From Pinus tabuliformis (taxonomy: Eukaryota > Streptophyta > Pinopsida > Pinales > Pinaceae), in NCBI GenBank assembly GCA_031772625.1, contig CM062808.1:145567299-145631298 (forward strand): a DNA stretch of 64,000 nucleotides, in the 5' to 3' direction. Within the stretch, counting starts at the first letter, position 1. The number at the start of each line of letters is the position of its first letter. This document shows, piece by piece, positions 45,619 through 55,882 of the stretch. The notes beneath the pieces were generated by a model. The model saw only the letters and a list, made by a program, of their open reading frames with translations, did not search any database and was not told where the DNA came from. Both the position numbers and the translations under genes were made by a program.

Positions 45619-45691
45619 TGGGCATGGGCCGGGTTTGAACCCGCAACCTCTGCCCTGTTACTCCAAAGTTTTACCAATGCGCCATGGCCCA
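45619..45691 (-). tRNA. tRNA-like sequence (pseudo-tRNA or SINE head) in the 5' LTR of D
   Basis: The minus strand has exactly 73 nt. An A-box-like TGGCGCATTGGT and a B box GGTTCAAACCC match the RNA polymerase III consensus. Acceptor and T stems pair incompletely; a CTTTG/CAGGG anticodon-like stem has a six-base loop. TTTTTT follows 4 bases beyond the 3' end, like a Pol III stop. It is probably a captured tRNA-derived sequence, not a working tRNA. Confidence 0.5.
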
Positions 45692-46630
45692 TTCCTTTGT
45701 TTAATGGGCGGACAAAACATTTAATAAAGTTTAAAATGCAGGGCAGGAAAAGCAAATGGGGCCAGCCCCTAAGGGCCAGCCCCGCCCTCCATGTGACCAC
45801 GCGTGCAGAACCAGGAGCCTATCCACTAACCGCCAGCCAAAACAGCCGGGCACGTAATCCGAGGCAGCTGGTCACATGCGCATTTAATACAACTTCAGTT
45901 AGACTGGCAGTTTATTTGGCAGTCGCGCCAAATTTGGCGGACCCGCCATAATTGGCGGACTTATCTGGACCTCCACTACAGTTAATTGGGGTTTTGTTAG
46001 GCCAAACTGGCAGTCAGGAAGTAAATGGCCATAACTTTGGCCCAGAAAGTCGGTTTTGGATGATTTTGTTTTTGATTTTGGGTATTTTCGACCTTCTAAA
46101 GCCATTGGTACAGGTCTTACAGCCATCAGAGATCATTTTCATACGTTTTGGAGCCGTGAAATTTCTAGGAGCCACCAGGGGCCAGTATTGGGAAGACTGT
46201 ACAGGGTTGCAGGTATCCATTGGAGGTGATCCAATAGTCAATCCTGAAGGATTCAAGTGTTCTGAATCCATTTCTACCATCTATTTCTCCTGTAGATGCT
46301 TCTATTCAGCTGTATTTTCAATTTGAGCATTTAATAAAAAAAAGGACAAGCCCATTTGGGGGCTTTGGACCCAGCACACGTAGCCCTGGAGGGGGTGAAC
46401 TGCTTTATCAACTTCTTTTGCATATGTGGTTGATTTATTTTGCATAACAAATTCGTTTTTATGTGTTAAACAATAAAAGGAAATAATTCTGCTATGCTTA
46501 GATGGGTCATAAACAGCTGAAAAGTTCATGTGTTTCCTTTCTGCAAGACATGGAAGTCTTTTAAACATGTTTCTTTCTGAATTGAATACCTTGCAAACAA
46601 ATTTCAAGTAGTTTCAGATTCAGATCAAGT

Positions 46631-46642
46631 TGGTATCAGAGC
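46631..46642 (+). other. Primer-binding site of element D
   Basis: TGGTATCAGAGC, the initiator tRNA-Met complement, begins three bases after the LTR. Confidence 0.9.
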
Positions 46643-46687
46643 TCAGGGTTTTTTTGCAAAGATCTTCTAATTGTCTTTCAAGTATTG

Positions 46688-47683
46688 ATGCTTACCAGGT
46701 TGAAACTTAAAAGAGGGGAAGGACAGTTGACTAGAGAACGAGAGAATCCTCAGTCAAGGCAGGCCAGAGAGCCATCACCTCCACCTTCAATTTCACCCTC
46801 AAGAGTCTCAGCAGAAGCTTCAAAGATGTCTGAACATGAAGGAGAAATTCCTATAGAGACAGATCCAAGAGAAGAAGAAAGAGTCTTCATAAAGGCTTTC
46901 TTAGATCTCACTGAAATGGTGAGGATATTGTACCAAGAAAGAAATGAGAAATTGGCTGGAGAAGAGTCCAAACATCCACATGAAGGAGAGGGCTCTTCAG
47001 GAGGGAAGAAGGATGATGATCATTCCAAGAAAGGACATGGAGGTAATGGTGATCCACCACCCCCATCTTCACCTTCTTCCTCTTCATCCTCGTCTTCTTC
47101 TGTTCATAAGCATAGATCCTTTGGAAAAAGTCTTTTTTTGAAGCTTGATGTAAAATTTGAATTACCTATGTTTAATGGTGAAGTGAATGCAGAAAAGCTT
47201 GACAACTAGATTAGGCAGTTGGAAGTTTACTTGAGGATGCAAAATATACATGATGATGCCACAAAGATTCAGTTGGCTTCTTTGAGAATGGATGGAGCAG
47301 CCTTGGTCTAGTGGGAGGCCAAGACTAAAGAGGAGATCAAGAAATTTGGTAAGGTTACCTTAACATGGCCTGAATTTCTGTTAGCCATTAAAAAACAATT
47401 TTATCCTCTTGCTCACATGCAGAAGGCCATTATGAATTGGCAAAATTTCAGACAACTTAAGGGTCAGAGTGTCCAAGACTACACCCAAGAATTCAGGAGA
47501 AGAGCTCTCTTGTTAGGGGTAGATTTGCAGACCCAGGAAACCTTGCTGAAATACATTGGTGGCTTGCATAGCTACCTTAGACACACCATCTTGATGTTTA
47601 ACCCTACTAGCCTGGACGAGGTTTGTGTCCAAGCTACCCATTTAGAGGCAAGGGGAAAAAACACATTTGAAGAGGGAAAGTGA
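46688..47683 (+). pseudogene. gag of chromovirus D
   Basis: ATG at 46688 starts a frame with a Ser/Pro-rich N-terminus. The chromovirus capsid core follows (LDVKFELPMFNGEVNAEKLD, WPEFLLAIKKQFYP, QSVQDYTQEFRRRALLL). Two TAG codons at about 47207 and 47309 stand where element E has Trp. The frame ends in TGA at 47681-47683, and the knuckle follows in another frame. Gag is therefore disabled, though the rest of the element is well preserved. Confidence 0.82.
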
Positions 47684-48362
47684 TCTGTAAACAATGTTCT
47701 AAACCAGGCCATGAGGAGAAAAACTGTTGGAAATTACATCCTGAAAAAAGACCTCAATCTAACAAATCCAAAGGGAAACAGAAAACTGCTGCTACTACAT
47801 CTACACCCCAAGATTTGGGGAAGATTCAGGTGATGAAACCAAAATTACAGCCATGGGTTTGAAAAACTTGAAGGGAAAAGAAATTGAAACCCAAGCCAGC
47901 ACTAGTACCTCAAACTTCCATGTAATAGCTCCTAATGAGGAAGAAAGAATTGAACTGTTTCATGTGAGGGTGATTTGAAAACATACTAAAATTGACACAC
48001 TTTTTGATAGTGGGTCACAAGCAAACCTTATATCAGAGGACTTGGTCAAGCAGCTTAAACTTGAGACCGTTCCACATCCGAAGCCATATCCACTTGGATG
48101 GATTTGCAAGGATGCAAATTTACAAGTTTCAAGAAAGTGCACATTGCGCTTTGCAATTACTGCACATTTTATTGACACAGTTGAACTTGATGTGGTACCT
48201 TTTGATATAGCAGGAATTGTTTTGGGAAGTCCTTACTTGTTTGATAGGAAAGCTATCTTTCATCGCCATGAAAACAAATATCATCTGTTCAAAGATGGCA
48301 AGGAGTTCATTGTTAGAGCTCATCGCAAGAAGACAAATATAGCGATGGTGAATGTAGGATAG
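47684..48362 (+). pseudogene. Nucleocapsid knuckle and protease of chromovirus D
   Basis: The knuckle CKQCSKPGHEEKNC is in the -1 frame relative to gag. After another shift comes the protease, with active site TLFDSGSQANLIS near 48000. It continues GWICKDANLQVSR and IVLGSPYLFDRKA. A TGA lies near 47977, where E reads Ser, and a TAG at 48360-48362, where E reads Lys. Beyond that stop, pol continues in the same frame. Confidence 0.8.
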
Positions 48363-48404
48363 GTAAAAAGACTGGTCAATTCAAGTAAGAATTTTGTTCT
48401 TCTT

Positions 48405-51308
48405 ATGATTAAGCCCAAGGTTGATGTGAATCATGAGTCATTTGAAAATTGTGATCCAAAACTTAAATCAGATCTGTATGATGTAGTTGATGCATATCAT
48501 GAGATGTTTCAGGAGCCAACAGGTTTGCCTCCTAAGAGGGAGATTCAGCATGAAATCCATTTGCATCTAGATTTTCCTCTTCCAAACATAGGCATGTACC
48601 GCATGTCTATTATGGAGAATGTTGAAATAAAGAAGAAAATCAAGGACTTGTTGGACAAGGGTTTCATAAGGCCAAGTACTTCGCCATGTGGGTCACCGAT
48701 TTTATTGATTCCAAAGAAAGATGGCACTTGGCGTATGTGTGTTGATTTCAAGGCCTTGAACAAGATAACGGTAATGAATCGTTACCCACTCCCAAGGATA
48801 GATGATTTGCTAGACCAGCTGAAAGATGCTCGATATTTCACTAAGTTAGACTTGCGTAGTGGATATCATCAAGTAAGAATTGAAGAAAGTGACATTTGGA
48901 AGACAACCTTTAAAACCAAACAAGGACTCTTTGAGTGGCTTGTGATGCCATTTGGTTTGTGCAATGCACCTACAACTTTCATGCGGGTAATGGATGATGT
49001 ATTGTGTCCTTTTCTTGATGATTTCGTTATTGTCTACTTAGATGACATCTTAATTTTCAGCAAGTCCAGAGAAGATCATGTCATGCATGTTAGAAAAGTA
49101 CTTGATGTTTTGAAGAAGAATCAGTTATTTCTTAAAATGTCAAAGTGTGAATTTGGAAAGACTTCTTTGGTTTATTTGGGACACATAGTAGGAGGAGGTT
49201 CTTTGAGAATTGATCCTGCTAAGATTGAGGCTATTCTGAAGTGGCCTACTCCCAAATCCATAACAGAGGTAAGAAGTTTTTTGGGTGCAGCTCAATATTG
49301 GAGGAAGTTTATCTCTAACTTCTCTTCTATAGCAGCTCCTATGCATGCAGTGACAAGTGTGAAGCATGCTTTCCAATGGGGAGGCAAGCAGCAAAAAACT
49401 TTCGAATCTTTGAAAGAGAAGATTAGTTCAGCTCCAATCCTTGCATTACTGGATTTGAGACAGCCATTTGAGATACAAACTGATGCTAGTGATTATGCTA
49501 TGGGTGCAGTTCTTCTTCAACATGGTAAGCCTATTGCTTTTCATTCTGAAACTTTTAATGGTGCTGTTGTAAATTATCCTACATATGATAAGGAGTTGTA
49601 TGCGTTGGTACAAAGCGTCAAAAAGTGGAAACACTATTTGATGGGCAAAGAAACTGTTATACATACCGACCATCAACCCTTACAGTACTTGCAATCACAA
49701 AGCAAGTCACAACAGTCACGACACTTCAGATGGATGGGCTTCTTGCAACAGTTCCATTTGGTAATAAGGTACAAGAAATATACTTTGAATAAGGTTGCTG
49801 ATATGCTTTCAAGGCCTATTATTGGTGTTGTTACTTTACTTAAGAATGATTCCATTGTACATGATAGTTACATAGAACAATATGCATCTGATGATGACTT
49901 TAAAGATGTGTATGCTAACTTGAGTAAAGGGAATCATGTAGAGGAAAATGATTATCACATGCATAACAATTTGCTGTTTCATTTGGGCAAGTTGTGTATA
50001 CCACAGGGGGAGAGGATAAATGTCATAAGAGAAGCTCATTCTTCTCTTATTGCTGGCCATTTTGGTGTGAGCAAAACAGTTGCACATCTACAAAGGTATT
50101 GCTATTGGCCTCGCATGGTAGATTCTGTTTCAAGGTTCATAAGAGGTTGTTCATTATGTGCTACAAGCAAGCCTAGCAATAGGAAGCTTGGTTTGTATAC
50201 TCCTTTTCCGGTACCTTCTAGACCATGGGAGAGCATCTCTATGGATTTTGTAGGAGGTTTGCCAAAATCTAGAAAGCAGCATGATTATTTATATGTAGTA
50301 GTTGATCGTTTCAGCAAAATGTGTATACTTATGCCTTGTAAGAAAACTATAACTGCTGAACAAACTGCTGAATTATTTTTTCATCATGTATGGATTCACT
50401 TTGGTTTGCCTACTTCCATTATCAGTGACAGGGATTCCATATTTGTGGGGAATTTTTGGTCCAACCTATGGGAGATGATGGACACCAAGTTGAAGAAAAG
50501 CACTGCTTTCCATCCGCAAACAGATGGACAAACCGAAGTTGTGAACAGAACCATTGTGCACCTCTTGAGAGGTTATTGCAACAAGCATCCCAAGCTTTGG
50601 GATGAACATTTGCACTACATACAGCATGCTTACAACCGTGCCAAGCACTCTTCCACAAACACCTCACCGTTTGAAGCTTGTTTTGGTTACTTGCCAAAAT
50701 CACCTCTTGATTTCATTCTTGAGAAAGATGTTGCCATTGAGGGACATAGTGATATTGACAAAGCTCGTTCATTCATTGAAAGAATTCAGCAAATACATCA
50801 GCAAATTCAAGAACAGCTTGAGAAGAGTCAAGGCAAGTATAAGGAAAGACACGACAAGCATAGAGTCGATCACAAGTTTCAAGAAGGGGATGAGGTATGG
50901 ATGTACATTAGCAAGGAAACGATGCAAGGAGAAGGTAAAAAGCTGAAGCCTATTCGTTATGGTCCCTTCAAAATCCTCAAGAAGGTTGGAAATAATGCTT
51001 TTCAATTAGATTTGCCTTCCTACATGCAAATGTATTCTGTTGTCAATGTGGAGAATTTACGTTTGTATGAACCTCCTTTGATTGCTGATCATGAAAGTGC
51101 TGTTCAGCTGCCATCTATAGAAGATTTCTCGCCAGAATTCTTAGATGAGCTGAAAGAAGATACAATCCTTGACAGAAGGACACGCACTTCAAGAAGGGGC
51201 AGTGTAGATTATGTTAGGGTTGGTTTCAAAGGCAGCAAACCGAAAAAGGCAAAGTGGATGGAGGTGGACAGAGTGAGGGAGCTGTACCCTCACCTCTTTA
51301 ACAGGTAG
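48405..51308 (+). CDS. Pol of chromovirus D: RT, RNase H, integrase, chromodomain
   Basis: An open frame of 967 codons runs without a stop; it is really the continuation of a Gag-Pol polyprotein, so the ATG is arbitrary. RT occupies about residues 80-260, with KLDLRSGYHQVRI and YLDD at 211-214. RNase H begins near 350 (IQTDASDYAMGAVL). The integrase zinc finger (HSSLIAGHFG, CSLCATSKP) lies near 545-590. Its catalytic core follows (SMDFVGG, SDRDSIF, HPQTDGQTEV). A GPF-type module (RYGPFKILKK) comes next. A C-terminal chromodomain-like tail (TRTSRRGSVDYVRVGFKGSK, then KWMEV) would steer integration to modified chromatin. Catalytic residues appear kept. A protein could be used in trans if translated. 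Confidence 0.9.
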   Translation: MIKPKVDVNHESFENCDPKLKSDLYDVVDAYHEMFQEPTGLPPKREIQHEIHLHLDFPLPNIGMYRMSIMENVEIKKKIKDLLDKGFIRPSTSPCGSPILLIPKKDGTWRMCVDFKALNKITVMNRYPLPRIDDLLDQLKDARYFTKLDLRSGYHQVRIEESDIWKTTFKTKQGLFEWLVMPFGLCNAPTTFMRVMDDVLCPFLDDFVIVYLDDILIFSKSREDHVMHVRKVLDVLKKNQLFLKMSKCEFGKTSLVYLGHIVGGGSLRIDPAKIEAILKWPTPKSITEVRSFLGAAQYWRKFISNFSSIAAPMHAVTSVKHAFQWGGKQQKTFESLKEKISSAPILALLDLRQPFEIQTDASDYAMGAVLLQHGKPIAFHSETFNGAVVNYPTYDKELYALVQSVKKWKHYLMGKETVIHTDHQPLQYLQSQSKSQQSRHFRWMGFLQQFHLVIRYKKYTLNKVADMLSRPIIGVVTLLKNDSIVHDSYIEQYASDDDFKDVYANLSKGNHVEENDYHMHNNLLFHLGKLCIPQGERINVIREAHSSLIAGHFGVSKTVAHLQRYCYWPRMVDSVSRFIRGCSLCATSKPSNRKLGLYTPFPVPSRPWESISMDFVGGLPKSRKQHDYLYVVVDRFSKMCILMPCKKTITAEQTAELFFHHVWIHFGLPTSIISDRDSIFVGNFWSNLWEMMDTKLKKSTAFHPQTDGQTEVVNRTIVHLLRGYCNKHPKLWDEHLHYIQHAYNRAKHSSTNTSPFEACFGYLPKSPLDFILEKDVAIEGHSDIDKARSFIERIQQIHQQIQEQLEKSQGKYKERHDKHRVDHKFQEGDEVWMYISKETMQGEGKKLKPIRYGPFKILKKVGNNAFQLDLPSYMQMYSVVNVENLRLYEPPLIADHESAVQLPSIEDFSPEFLDELKEDTILDRRTRTSRRGSVDYVRVGFKGSKPKKAKWMEVDRVRELYPHLFNR

Positions 51309-51338
51309 TTGAATGCTTTTGGGGTCCAAAAGCTTCCC

Positions 51339-51350
51339 AATGGGGAGGCG
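51339..51350 (+). other. Polypurine tract of element D
   Basis: AATGGGGAGGCG abuts the 3' LTR start TGATCAGG. Confidence 0.75.
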
Positions 51351-51566
51351 TGATCAGGTGCTCATGTCTTAAGTGTCGTAAAAATGCTCAAAATTAAAAG
51401 TGCTCAGAACTGGTTCAAATCTGAACGAATGGAAAGTGCTCATCCTCCCGATTCCGGCGCCACAAACGGTTCGAAAAACGGTCGCCGTGTGAAGACGATA
51501 TGGCCAAAAGAATATTTTGCCCAAAACATTAGAAAAATTAAATTTAAAAAAAAATAAATTAAAAAA

Positions 51567-51706
51567 GGAATATTCTGCAGAATATTCCTTGGAATATTCT
51601 GCAAAATATTCCTTGGAATATTCTAGGGAATATTCCCTTTCAGCAGCCAATCAGAGGGTGCCACGTGGCAGGCCCGGAGGGCACCACGTGGCCCCAGATG
51701 ACGTCA
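51567..51706 (+). promoter_or_regulatory. Candidate stress-responsive promoter module, 3' LTR of D
   Basis: It has the same order as in the 5' LTR: GAATATTC-type repeats at 51567-51637, CCAAT at 51647, CCACGTGG at 51661-51668 and 51684-51691, and TGACGTCA at 51699-51706. All sites are intact. Confidence 0.55.
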
Positions 51707-51737
51707 GCAAGGCTCGTTTGGGCATGTTAAAAAATAT

Positions 51738-51810
51738 TGGGCATGGGCCGGGTTTGAACCCGCAACCTCTTCCCTGTTACTCCAAAGTTTTACCAATGCA
51801 CCATGGCCCA
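51738..51810 (-). tRNA. tRNA-like sequence in the 3' LTR of D
   Basis: This is the second copy of the 73-nt tRNA-like sequence at 45619-45691. The A box reads TGGTGCATTGGT, and B box GGTTCAAACCC is intact. Confidence 0.5.
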
Positions 51811-52744
51811 TTCCTTTGTTTAATGGGTGGAAAAAACGTTTAATAAAGTTTAAAATGCAGGGCAGAAAAAGCAAATGGGGCCAGCCCCTAAGGGCCAGCC
51901 CCGCCCTCCATGTGACCACGCATGCAGAACCAGGAGCGTATCCACTAACCGCCAGCCAAAACAGCCGGGCACACAATCCGAGGCAGCTGGTCACATGCGC
52001 ATTTAATACAACTACAATTAGACTGGCAGTTTATTTGGCAGTGGCGCCAAATTTGGCGGACCCGCCATAATTGGCGGACTTATCTGGCCTCCACTACAGT
52101 TAACTGGGGTTTTGTTAGGCCAAACTGGCAGTCAGGAGTAAATGGCCATAACTTTGGCCCAGAAAGTCGGTTTTGGATGTTTTTTTTTTTTATTTTGGGT
52201 ATTTTCGACCTTCTAAATCCATTGGTGCAGGTCTTACAGCCATCAGAGGTCATTTGCATACTTTTTGGAGCCGTGAAAGTTCTAGGAGCCACTAGGGGTC
52301 AGTATTGGGAAGATTGTACAGGGTTGCAAGTATCCATTCGAGGTGATCCAATAGTCAATCCTGAAGGATTCAAGTGTTATGAATCCATTTCTACCATCTA
52401 TTTCTCCTGTAGATGCTTCTATTCAGCTGTATTTTCAATTTGAGCATTTAATAAAAACAAGGACAAGCCCATTTGGGGGTTTTGGACCCAGCAGACGTAG
52501 CCCTGGAGGGGGTGAACTGATTTATCAACTTCTTTTGCATATGTGGTTGATTTATTTTGCAGAAAAAATTCGTTTTTATGTGTTAAACAGTAAAAGGAAA
52601 TAATTCTGCTATGCTTAGATGGGTCATAAACAGCTGAAAAGTTCATGTGTTTCCTTTCTGCAAGACATGGAAGTCTTTTAAACATGTTTATTTCTGAATT
52701 GAATACCTTGCAAACAAATTTCAAGTAGTTTCAGATTTAGATCA

Positions 52745-55204
52745 AATGTATGGGGACCTGCTCAGGTATCATATCTTGGTGGCTCTTGTTATTATGTTAC
52801 TTTTATTGATGATGCAACTAGAAAAACATGGATTTATTATATTCGAAATAAATCTGATGTATGTGATACTTTCAAGAAATGGAAAGATTTGGTTGAAAAT
52901 GAGACAGGCTAAAGGTTGAAGTGTCTCAGATCAGATAATGGAGGTGAATATTGCAGCAAAGAGTTTGATAGGTACTGTTCAGAGAATGGAATTTGCAGAG
53001 AGAAGACAGTTTCAAGAACACCACAAGAAAATGGTGTGTCAGAAAGGATGAATAGGACAATCATGGAGCATGCAAGGTGCATGAGATTGCATGCAGGATT
53101 GTCTTTACAATTTTGGGTAGATGCTGTATATACTATTGGTTATCTAATAAACAGAGGGCCTTCAGGTTCCTTGGATGGTGGTATTCCAGAGGATGCATGG
53201 ACAGGTAAAAAGGTAAACTACTCATTTTTAAAGACTTCTGGTTGTGAAGCCTTTGTCCACATTAATAAAGAAAATAGAACAAAGCTTGAGGCAAAATCAA
53301 AGAAATGTACCTTTATTGGATATGGTGTTAATGATTTTGGTTATCGCTTATATGATTATGAAAATCACAAAATCATTAGTACAAAAGATGTAATATTCAA
53401 TGAAAAGGTCTTGTATAAGAATCAATTGCAGGAAAAGAAACAAGAAAAAGAAAAAAGAGAATACATAGTGCTTAACGATATCACAAGAAAAGTGATGGTG
53501 CCTGAAAATCATAATGATCAATAGCCATAACAACAACCACAGCAGCAACAAGCACTTCAAACACCTGAAAGTGGTTTTAGAAGATCTACCAGGATACATA
53601 GGCCCCCTGAACGATACTCTCCTTAGTTATATTATGTATTTTTGACTGATTCTGGTGAACCAGAATGTTATGAAGAAGTAGTGCAGGTAGAAACCAGGAA
53701 GAAGTGGGAGCAAGCCATGAAAGAAGATATGGACTCCTTAGCACATAACTAGACTTGGGACTTAGTTAGGCTTCCTGCAGGTAAAATAGCATTGCAGAAT
53801 AAATCGGCTTACAGGCTAAAGGAAGAAGATGGAGGTAGAAAAAGGTACAAAGCTAGACTTGTGGTGAAAGGGTTTGCATAGAAAAAGGGTATAGACTTTG
53901 ATGAGATATTTTCTCCTATTGTGAAAATGATTTCAAACAGAACTATTTTAAGTCTAGTAGCAGTCGAATATTTGCCTCTTGAGCAGTTAGATGTAAATAC
54001 AACCTTTATCCATGGGGATTTGGAGGAAGAGATATATATGTAGAAGCCACAAGGATATGAGGTGAAAGGGAAGGAGAAACTAGTGTGCAGGTTGAAGAAG
54101 AGCTTGTATGGCTTAAAACAGGCTCCAAGGTAGTGGTATCTAAAATTTGATAGGTTTATGTCTGAAAAAGGTTATACTAGATGACACTCTGATCATTGTG
54201 TTTATCTCAAAAGGAAAAATGATGGCAGCTATATTATATTGTTATTGTATGTAGATGATATTCTTGTTGTAGGTTCTAACATGCAAGAAATAAATGTGCT
54301 CAAAGGGAAATTGGCAAACTCATTTGCAATGAAGGATTTGGGTGCTGCAAAACAAATCCTTGGTATGAGAATAACTAGAGACAGGAAGAATCGCAAATTA
54401 ACATTGTCTCAAAGTGAGTACATAGAAAAGGTGTTGAAAAGGTTTAATATGCAGAATGAAAAACCAATTAGTATACCTTTGGCTAGCCATTTCAAATTAA
54501 GTAAGGAGGCGTGTCCCAAGACTTAGGAAGAAATGGCTCATATGTCCAAAGTTCCATATGCATCAGCAGTTGGAAGCTTAATGTATGCAATGGTCTGCAT
54601 AAAGCCTAATATTGCACATGCAGTAGGAGTTGTAAGCAGGTACATGAACAATCCAGGAAAAGAACATTGGATGGCGGTGAAGTGGATTCTCAGGTGTTTG
54701 GGAGGTACCACAAATCAAGCATTATGCTTTGGTGGTTCAAACATTGCTCTACAAGGATATGTTGATGCAGATATGGCAGGTGACAGAGATAACAGGAGGA
54801 GCACTACAGGATATGTATTTACTGTAGGTGGAACAACTGTCAGTTGGGTTTCAAAAATCCAAAGTGTTGTTTCACTCTCAACAACAGAAGCAGATTACGT
54901 TGCTACTACAGAGGCTAGTAAAGAGATGATTTGGTTACAAAGGTTTTTGGATGAATTGGGTAAGAAGCAGGAGTTGGGCAAGTTATATAGTGACAGCCAG
55001 AGTGCCATACATCTTGCAAAGAACTCTACATTTCATTCCAATACTAAACATATACAACTCAAGTACCATTTCATACGGTCAGCATTGGAAGATGGACAGT
55101 TGAAGCTGGAAAAGATACACACTAGCCAGAATCCTGCAGATATGCTAACAAAAGTTGTAACCAGGGAGAAACTGGGAATCTACTCAGTTTCTCTTCAAGT
55201 ATGA
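52745..55204 (+). pseudogene. Integrase, RT and RNase H of copia element C
   Basis: After D the integrase core continues (YYVTFIDDATRKTWIYYI, LRSDNGGEYCS, TPQENGVSERMNRT) in a frame open from 52916 to 53524. RT follows in broken frames: AMKEDMDSLAHN, LDVNTTFIHGDLEEEIYM, KKSLYGLKQAPR, and LLLYVDDILVVGS with the YVDD box near 54250. RNase H lies in the frame ending at 55204 (DSQSAIHLAKN, HIQLKYHFIR). Stops at about 53750, 53880, 54041, 54132 and 54524 include TAG at expected Gln or Trp codons. Confidence 0.88.
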
Positions 55205-55289
55205 TGAAGAAGATGAGAAACAACTAGGTCTAAAGAGGAGTCATTGTCTAGCAAATGAAGCAGCGGTGGAGTTGCTATAATCAGTCTCC

Positions 55290-55299
55290 AAGTGGGAGA
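55290..55299 (+). other. Polypurine tract of element C
   Basis: AAGTGGGAGA lies just before the 3' LTR. The same word lies before the 3' LTR of element F. Confidence 0.75.
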
Positions 55300-55300
55300 T

Positions 55301-55882
55301 TATTAGGTGTGGAGCCTGATTATCTTCTGAATTCAAAGGTTTCAACTGGATGTATACCCCAGGAAGACTGTACACCCCTCCATGCGGGGGGGTAAATCCC
55401 CCCCGGCTAGGGGGTCTGGGGGCCAGCGGTCTCCTGGGGGGGTTTAGGGGAAGTGCCTCGAAGCTAAAAATAGATGTAAAATTGCCTTGTAAAAGTCTAG
55501 TAATTTCTAGTCAATCTGGGCCATTCATTAGACGAATGATCGGACGGTAGAAGTTATGTTTAATTTAGGGTTTTTTTCCCTAGAAGGAAACCCATCACTA
55601 TACATGAGGGAATTGTATTGTGTCTATATGTATCTGTATTCTGAGTGAGGAAGAGAGAGGAGATTGAAAACGAAGAGGGTGTTACAGCGGATCTGCTGTA
55701 GGTTGTATCTCTTCAGTTTGTTGGATAATATAAAAGGAAGGACTGGTTGTTTCTCCATGGACGTAGTCTGAACTGGGTGAACCACATATATCTGTGTCTC
55801 TCTTGTTTTATACATTTTTTGTGTTTATATTTCTGAAATATTTTATGCGTTCCATTACTCTGTAATATATAATTTTCTAACA
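55301..55882 (+). repeat. 3' LTR of element C
   Basis: It begins TATTAGGTGTGG (mutated from TGTTGGGTGTGG) and ends TTCTAACA. Its G-rich part at 55375-55460 is rearranged relative to the 5' LTR. Confidence 0.85.

Larger units (their letters stand above)
45257..46627 (+). repeat. 5' LTR of element D
   Basis: It is aligned with 51351-52744. It contains a GAATATTC cluster, CCAAT box, two CCACGTGG boxes, TGACGTCA and a TATA-like AAAAAATATAT near 45608, then an antisense tRNA-like sequence. Confidence 0.92.
45257..52744 (+). mobile_element. Element D: Ty3/gypsy chromovirus with open pol
   Basis: LTRs of 1371 and 1394 bp begin TGATCAGG and end GATCA. The exact duplication AATGT lies at 45252-45256 and 52745-52749. 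It has a tRNA-Met primer site, broken gag and protease, a 967-codon open pol with chromodomain, and polypurine tract AATGGGGAGGCG. LTR divergence is a few percent. It belongs to the same family as element E, which encloses it two levels out. Confidence 0.93.
51351..52744 (+). repeat. 3' LTR of element D
   Basis: It aligns with 45257-46627. Its GAATATTC cluster is about 24 bp longer, which accounts for most of the length difference. Confidence 0.92.
34259..55882 (+). mobile_element. Element C: Ty1/copia retrotransposon, split by elements B and D
   Basis: LTRs of 566 and 582 bp are flanked by GTTTC (34254-34258) and GTCTC (55883-55887), one mismatch. The RNase H reading of E resumes across it. 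It has a tRNA-Met primer site and a polypurine tract. Gag, protease, integrase and RT-RNase H occur in copia order in three pieces. B is inserted after the protease and D in the integrase. Many stops are present. The 3' LTR has a rearranged G-rich region, so divergence is high. Confidence 0.9.

Noticed and set aside
45619..45691. A functional host tRNA gene
   Set aside because: Acceptor and T stems are imperfect, the anticodon loop has the wrong size, and it lies in both LTRs of a transposon.
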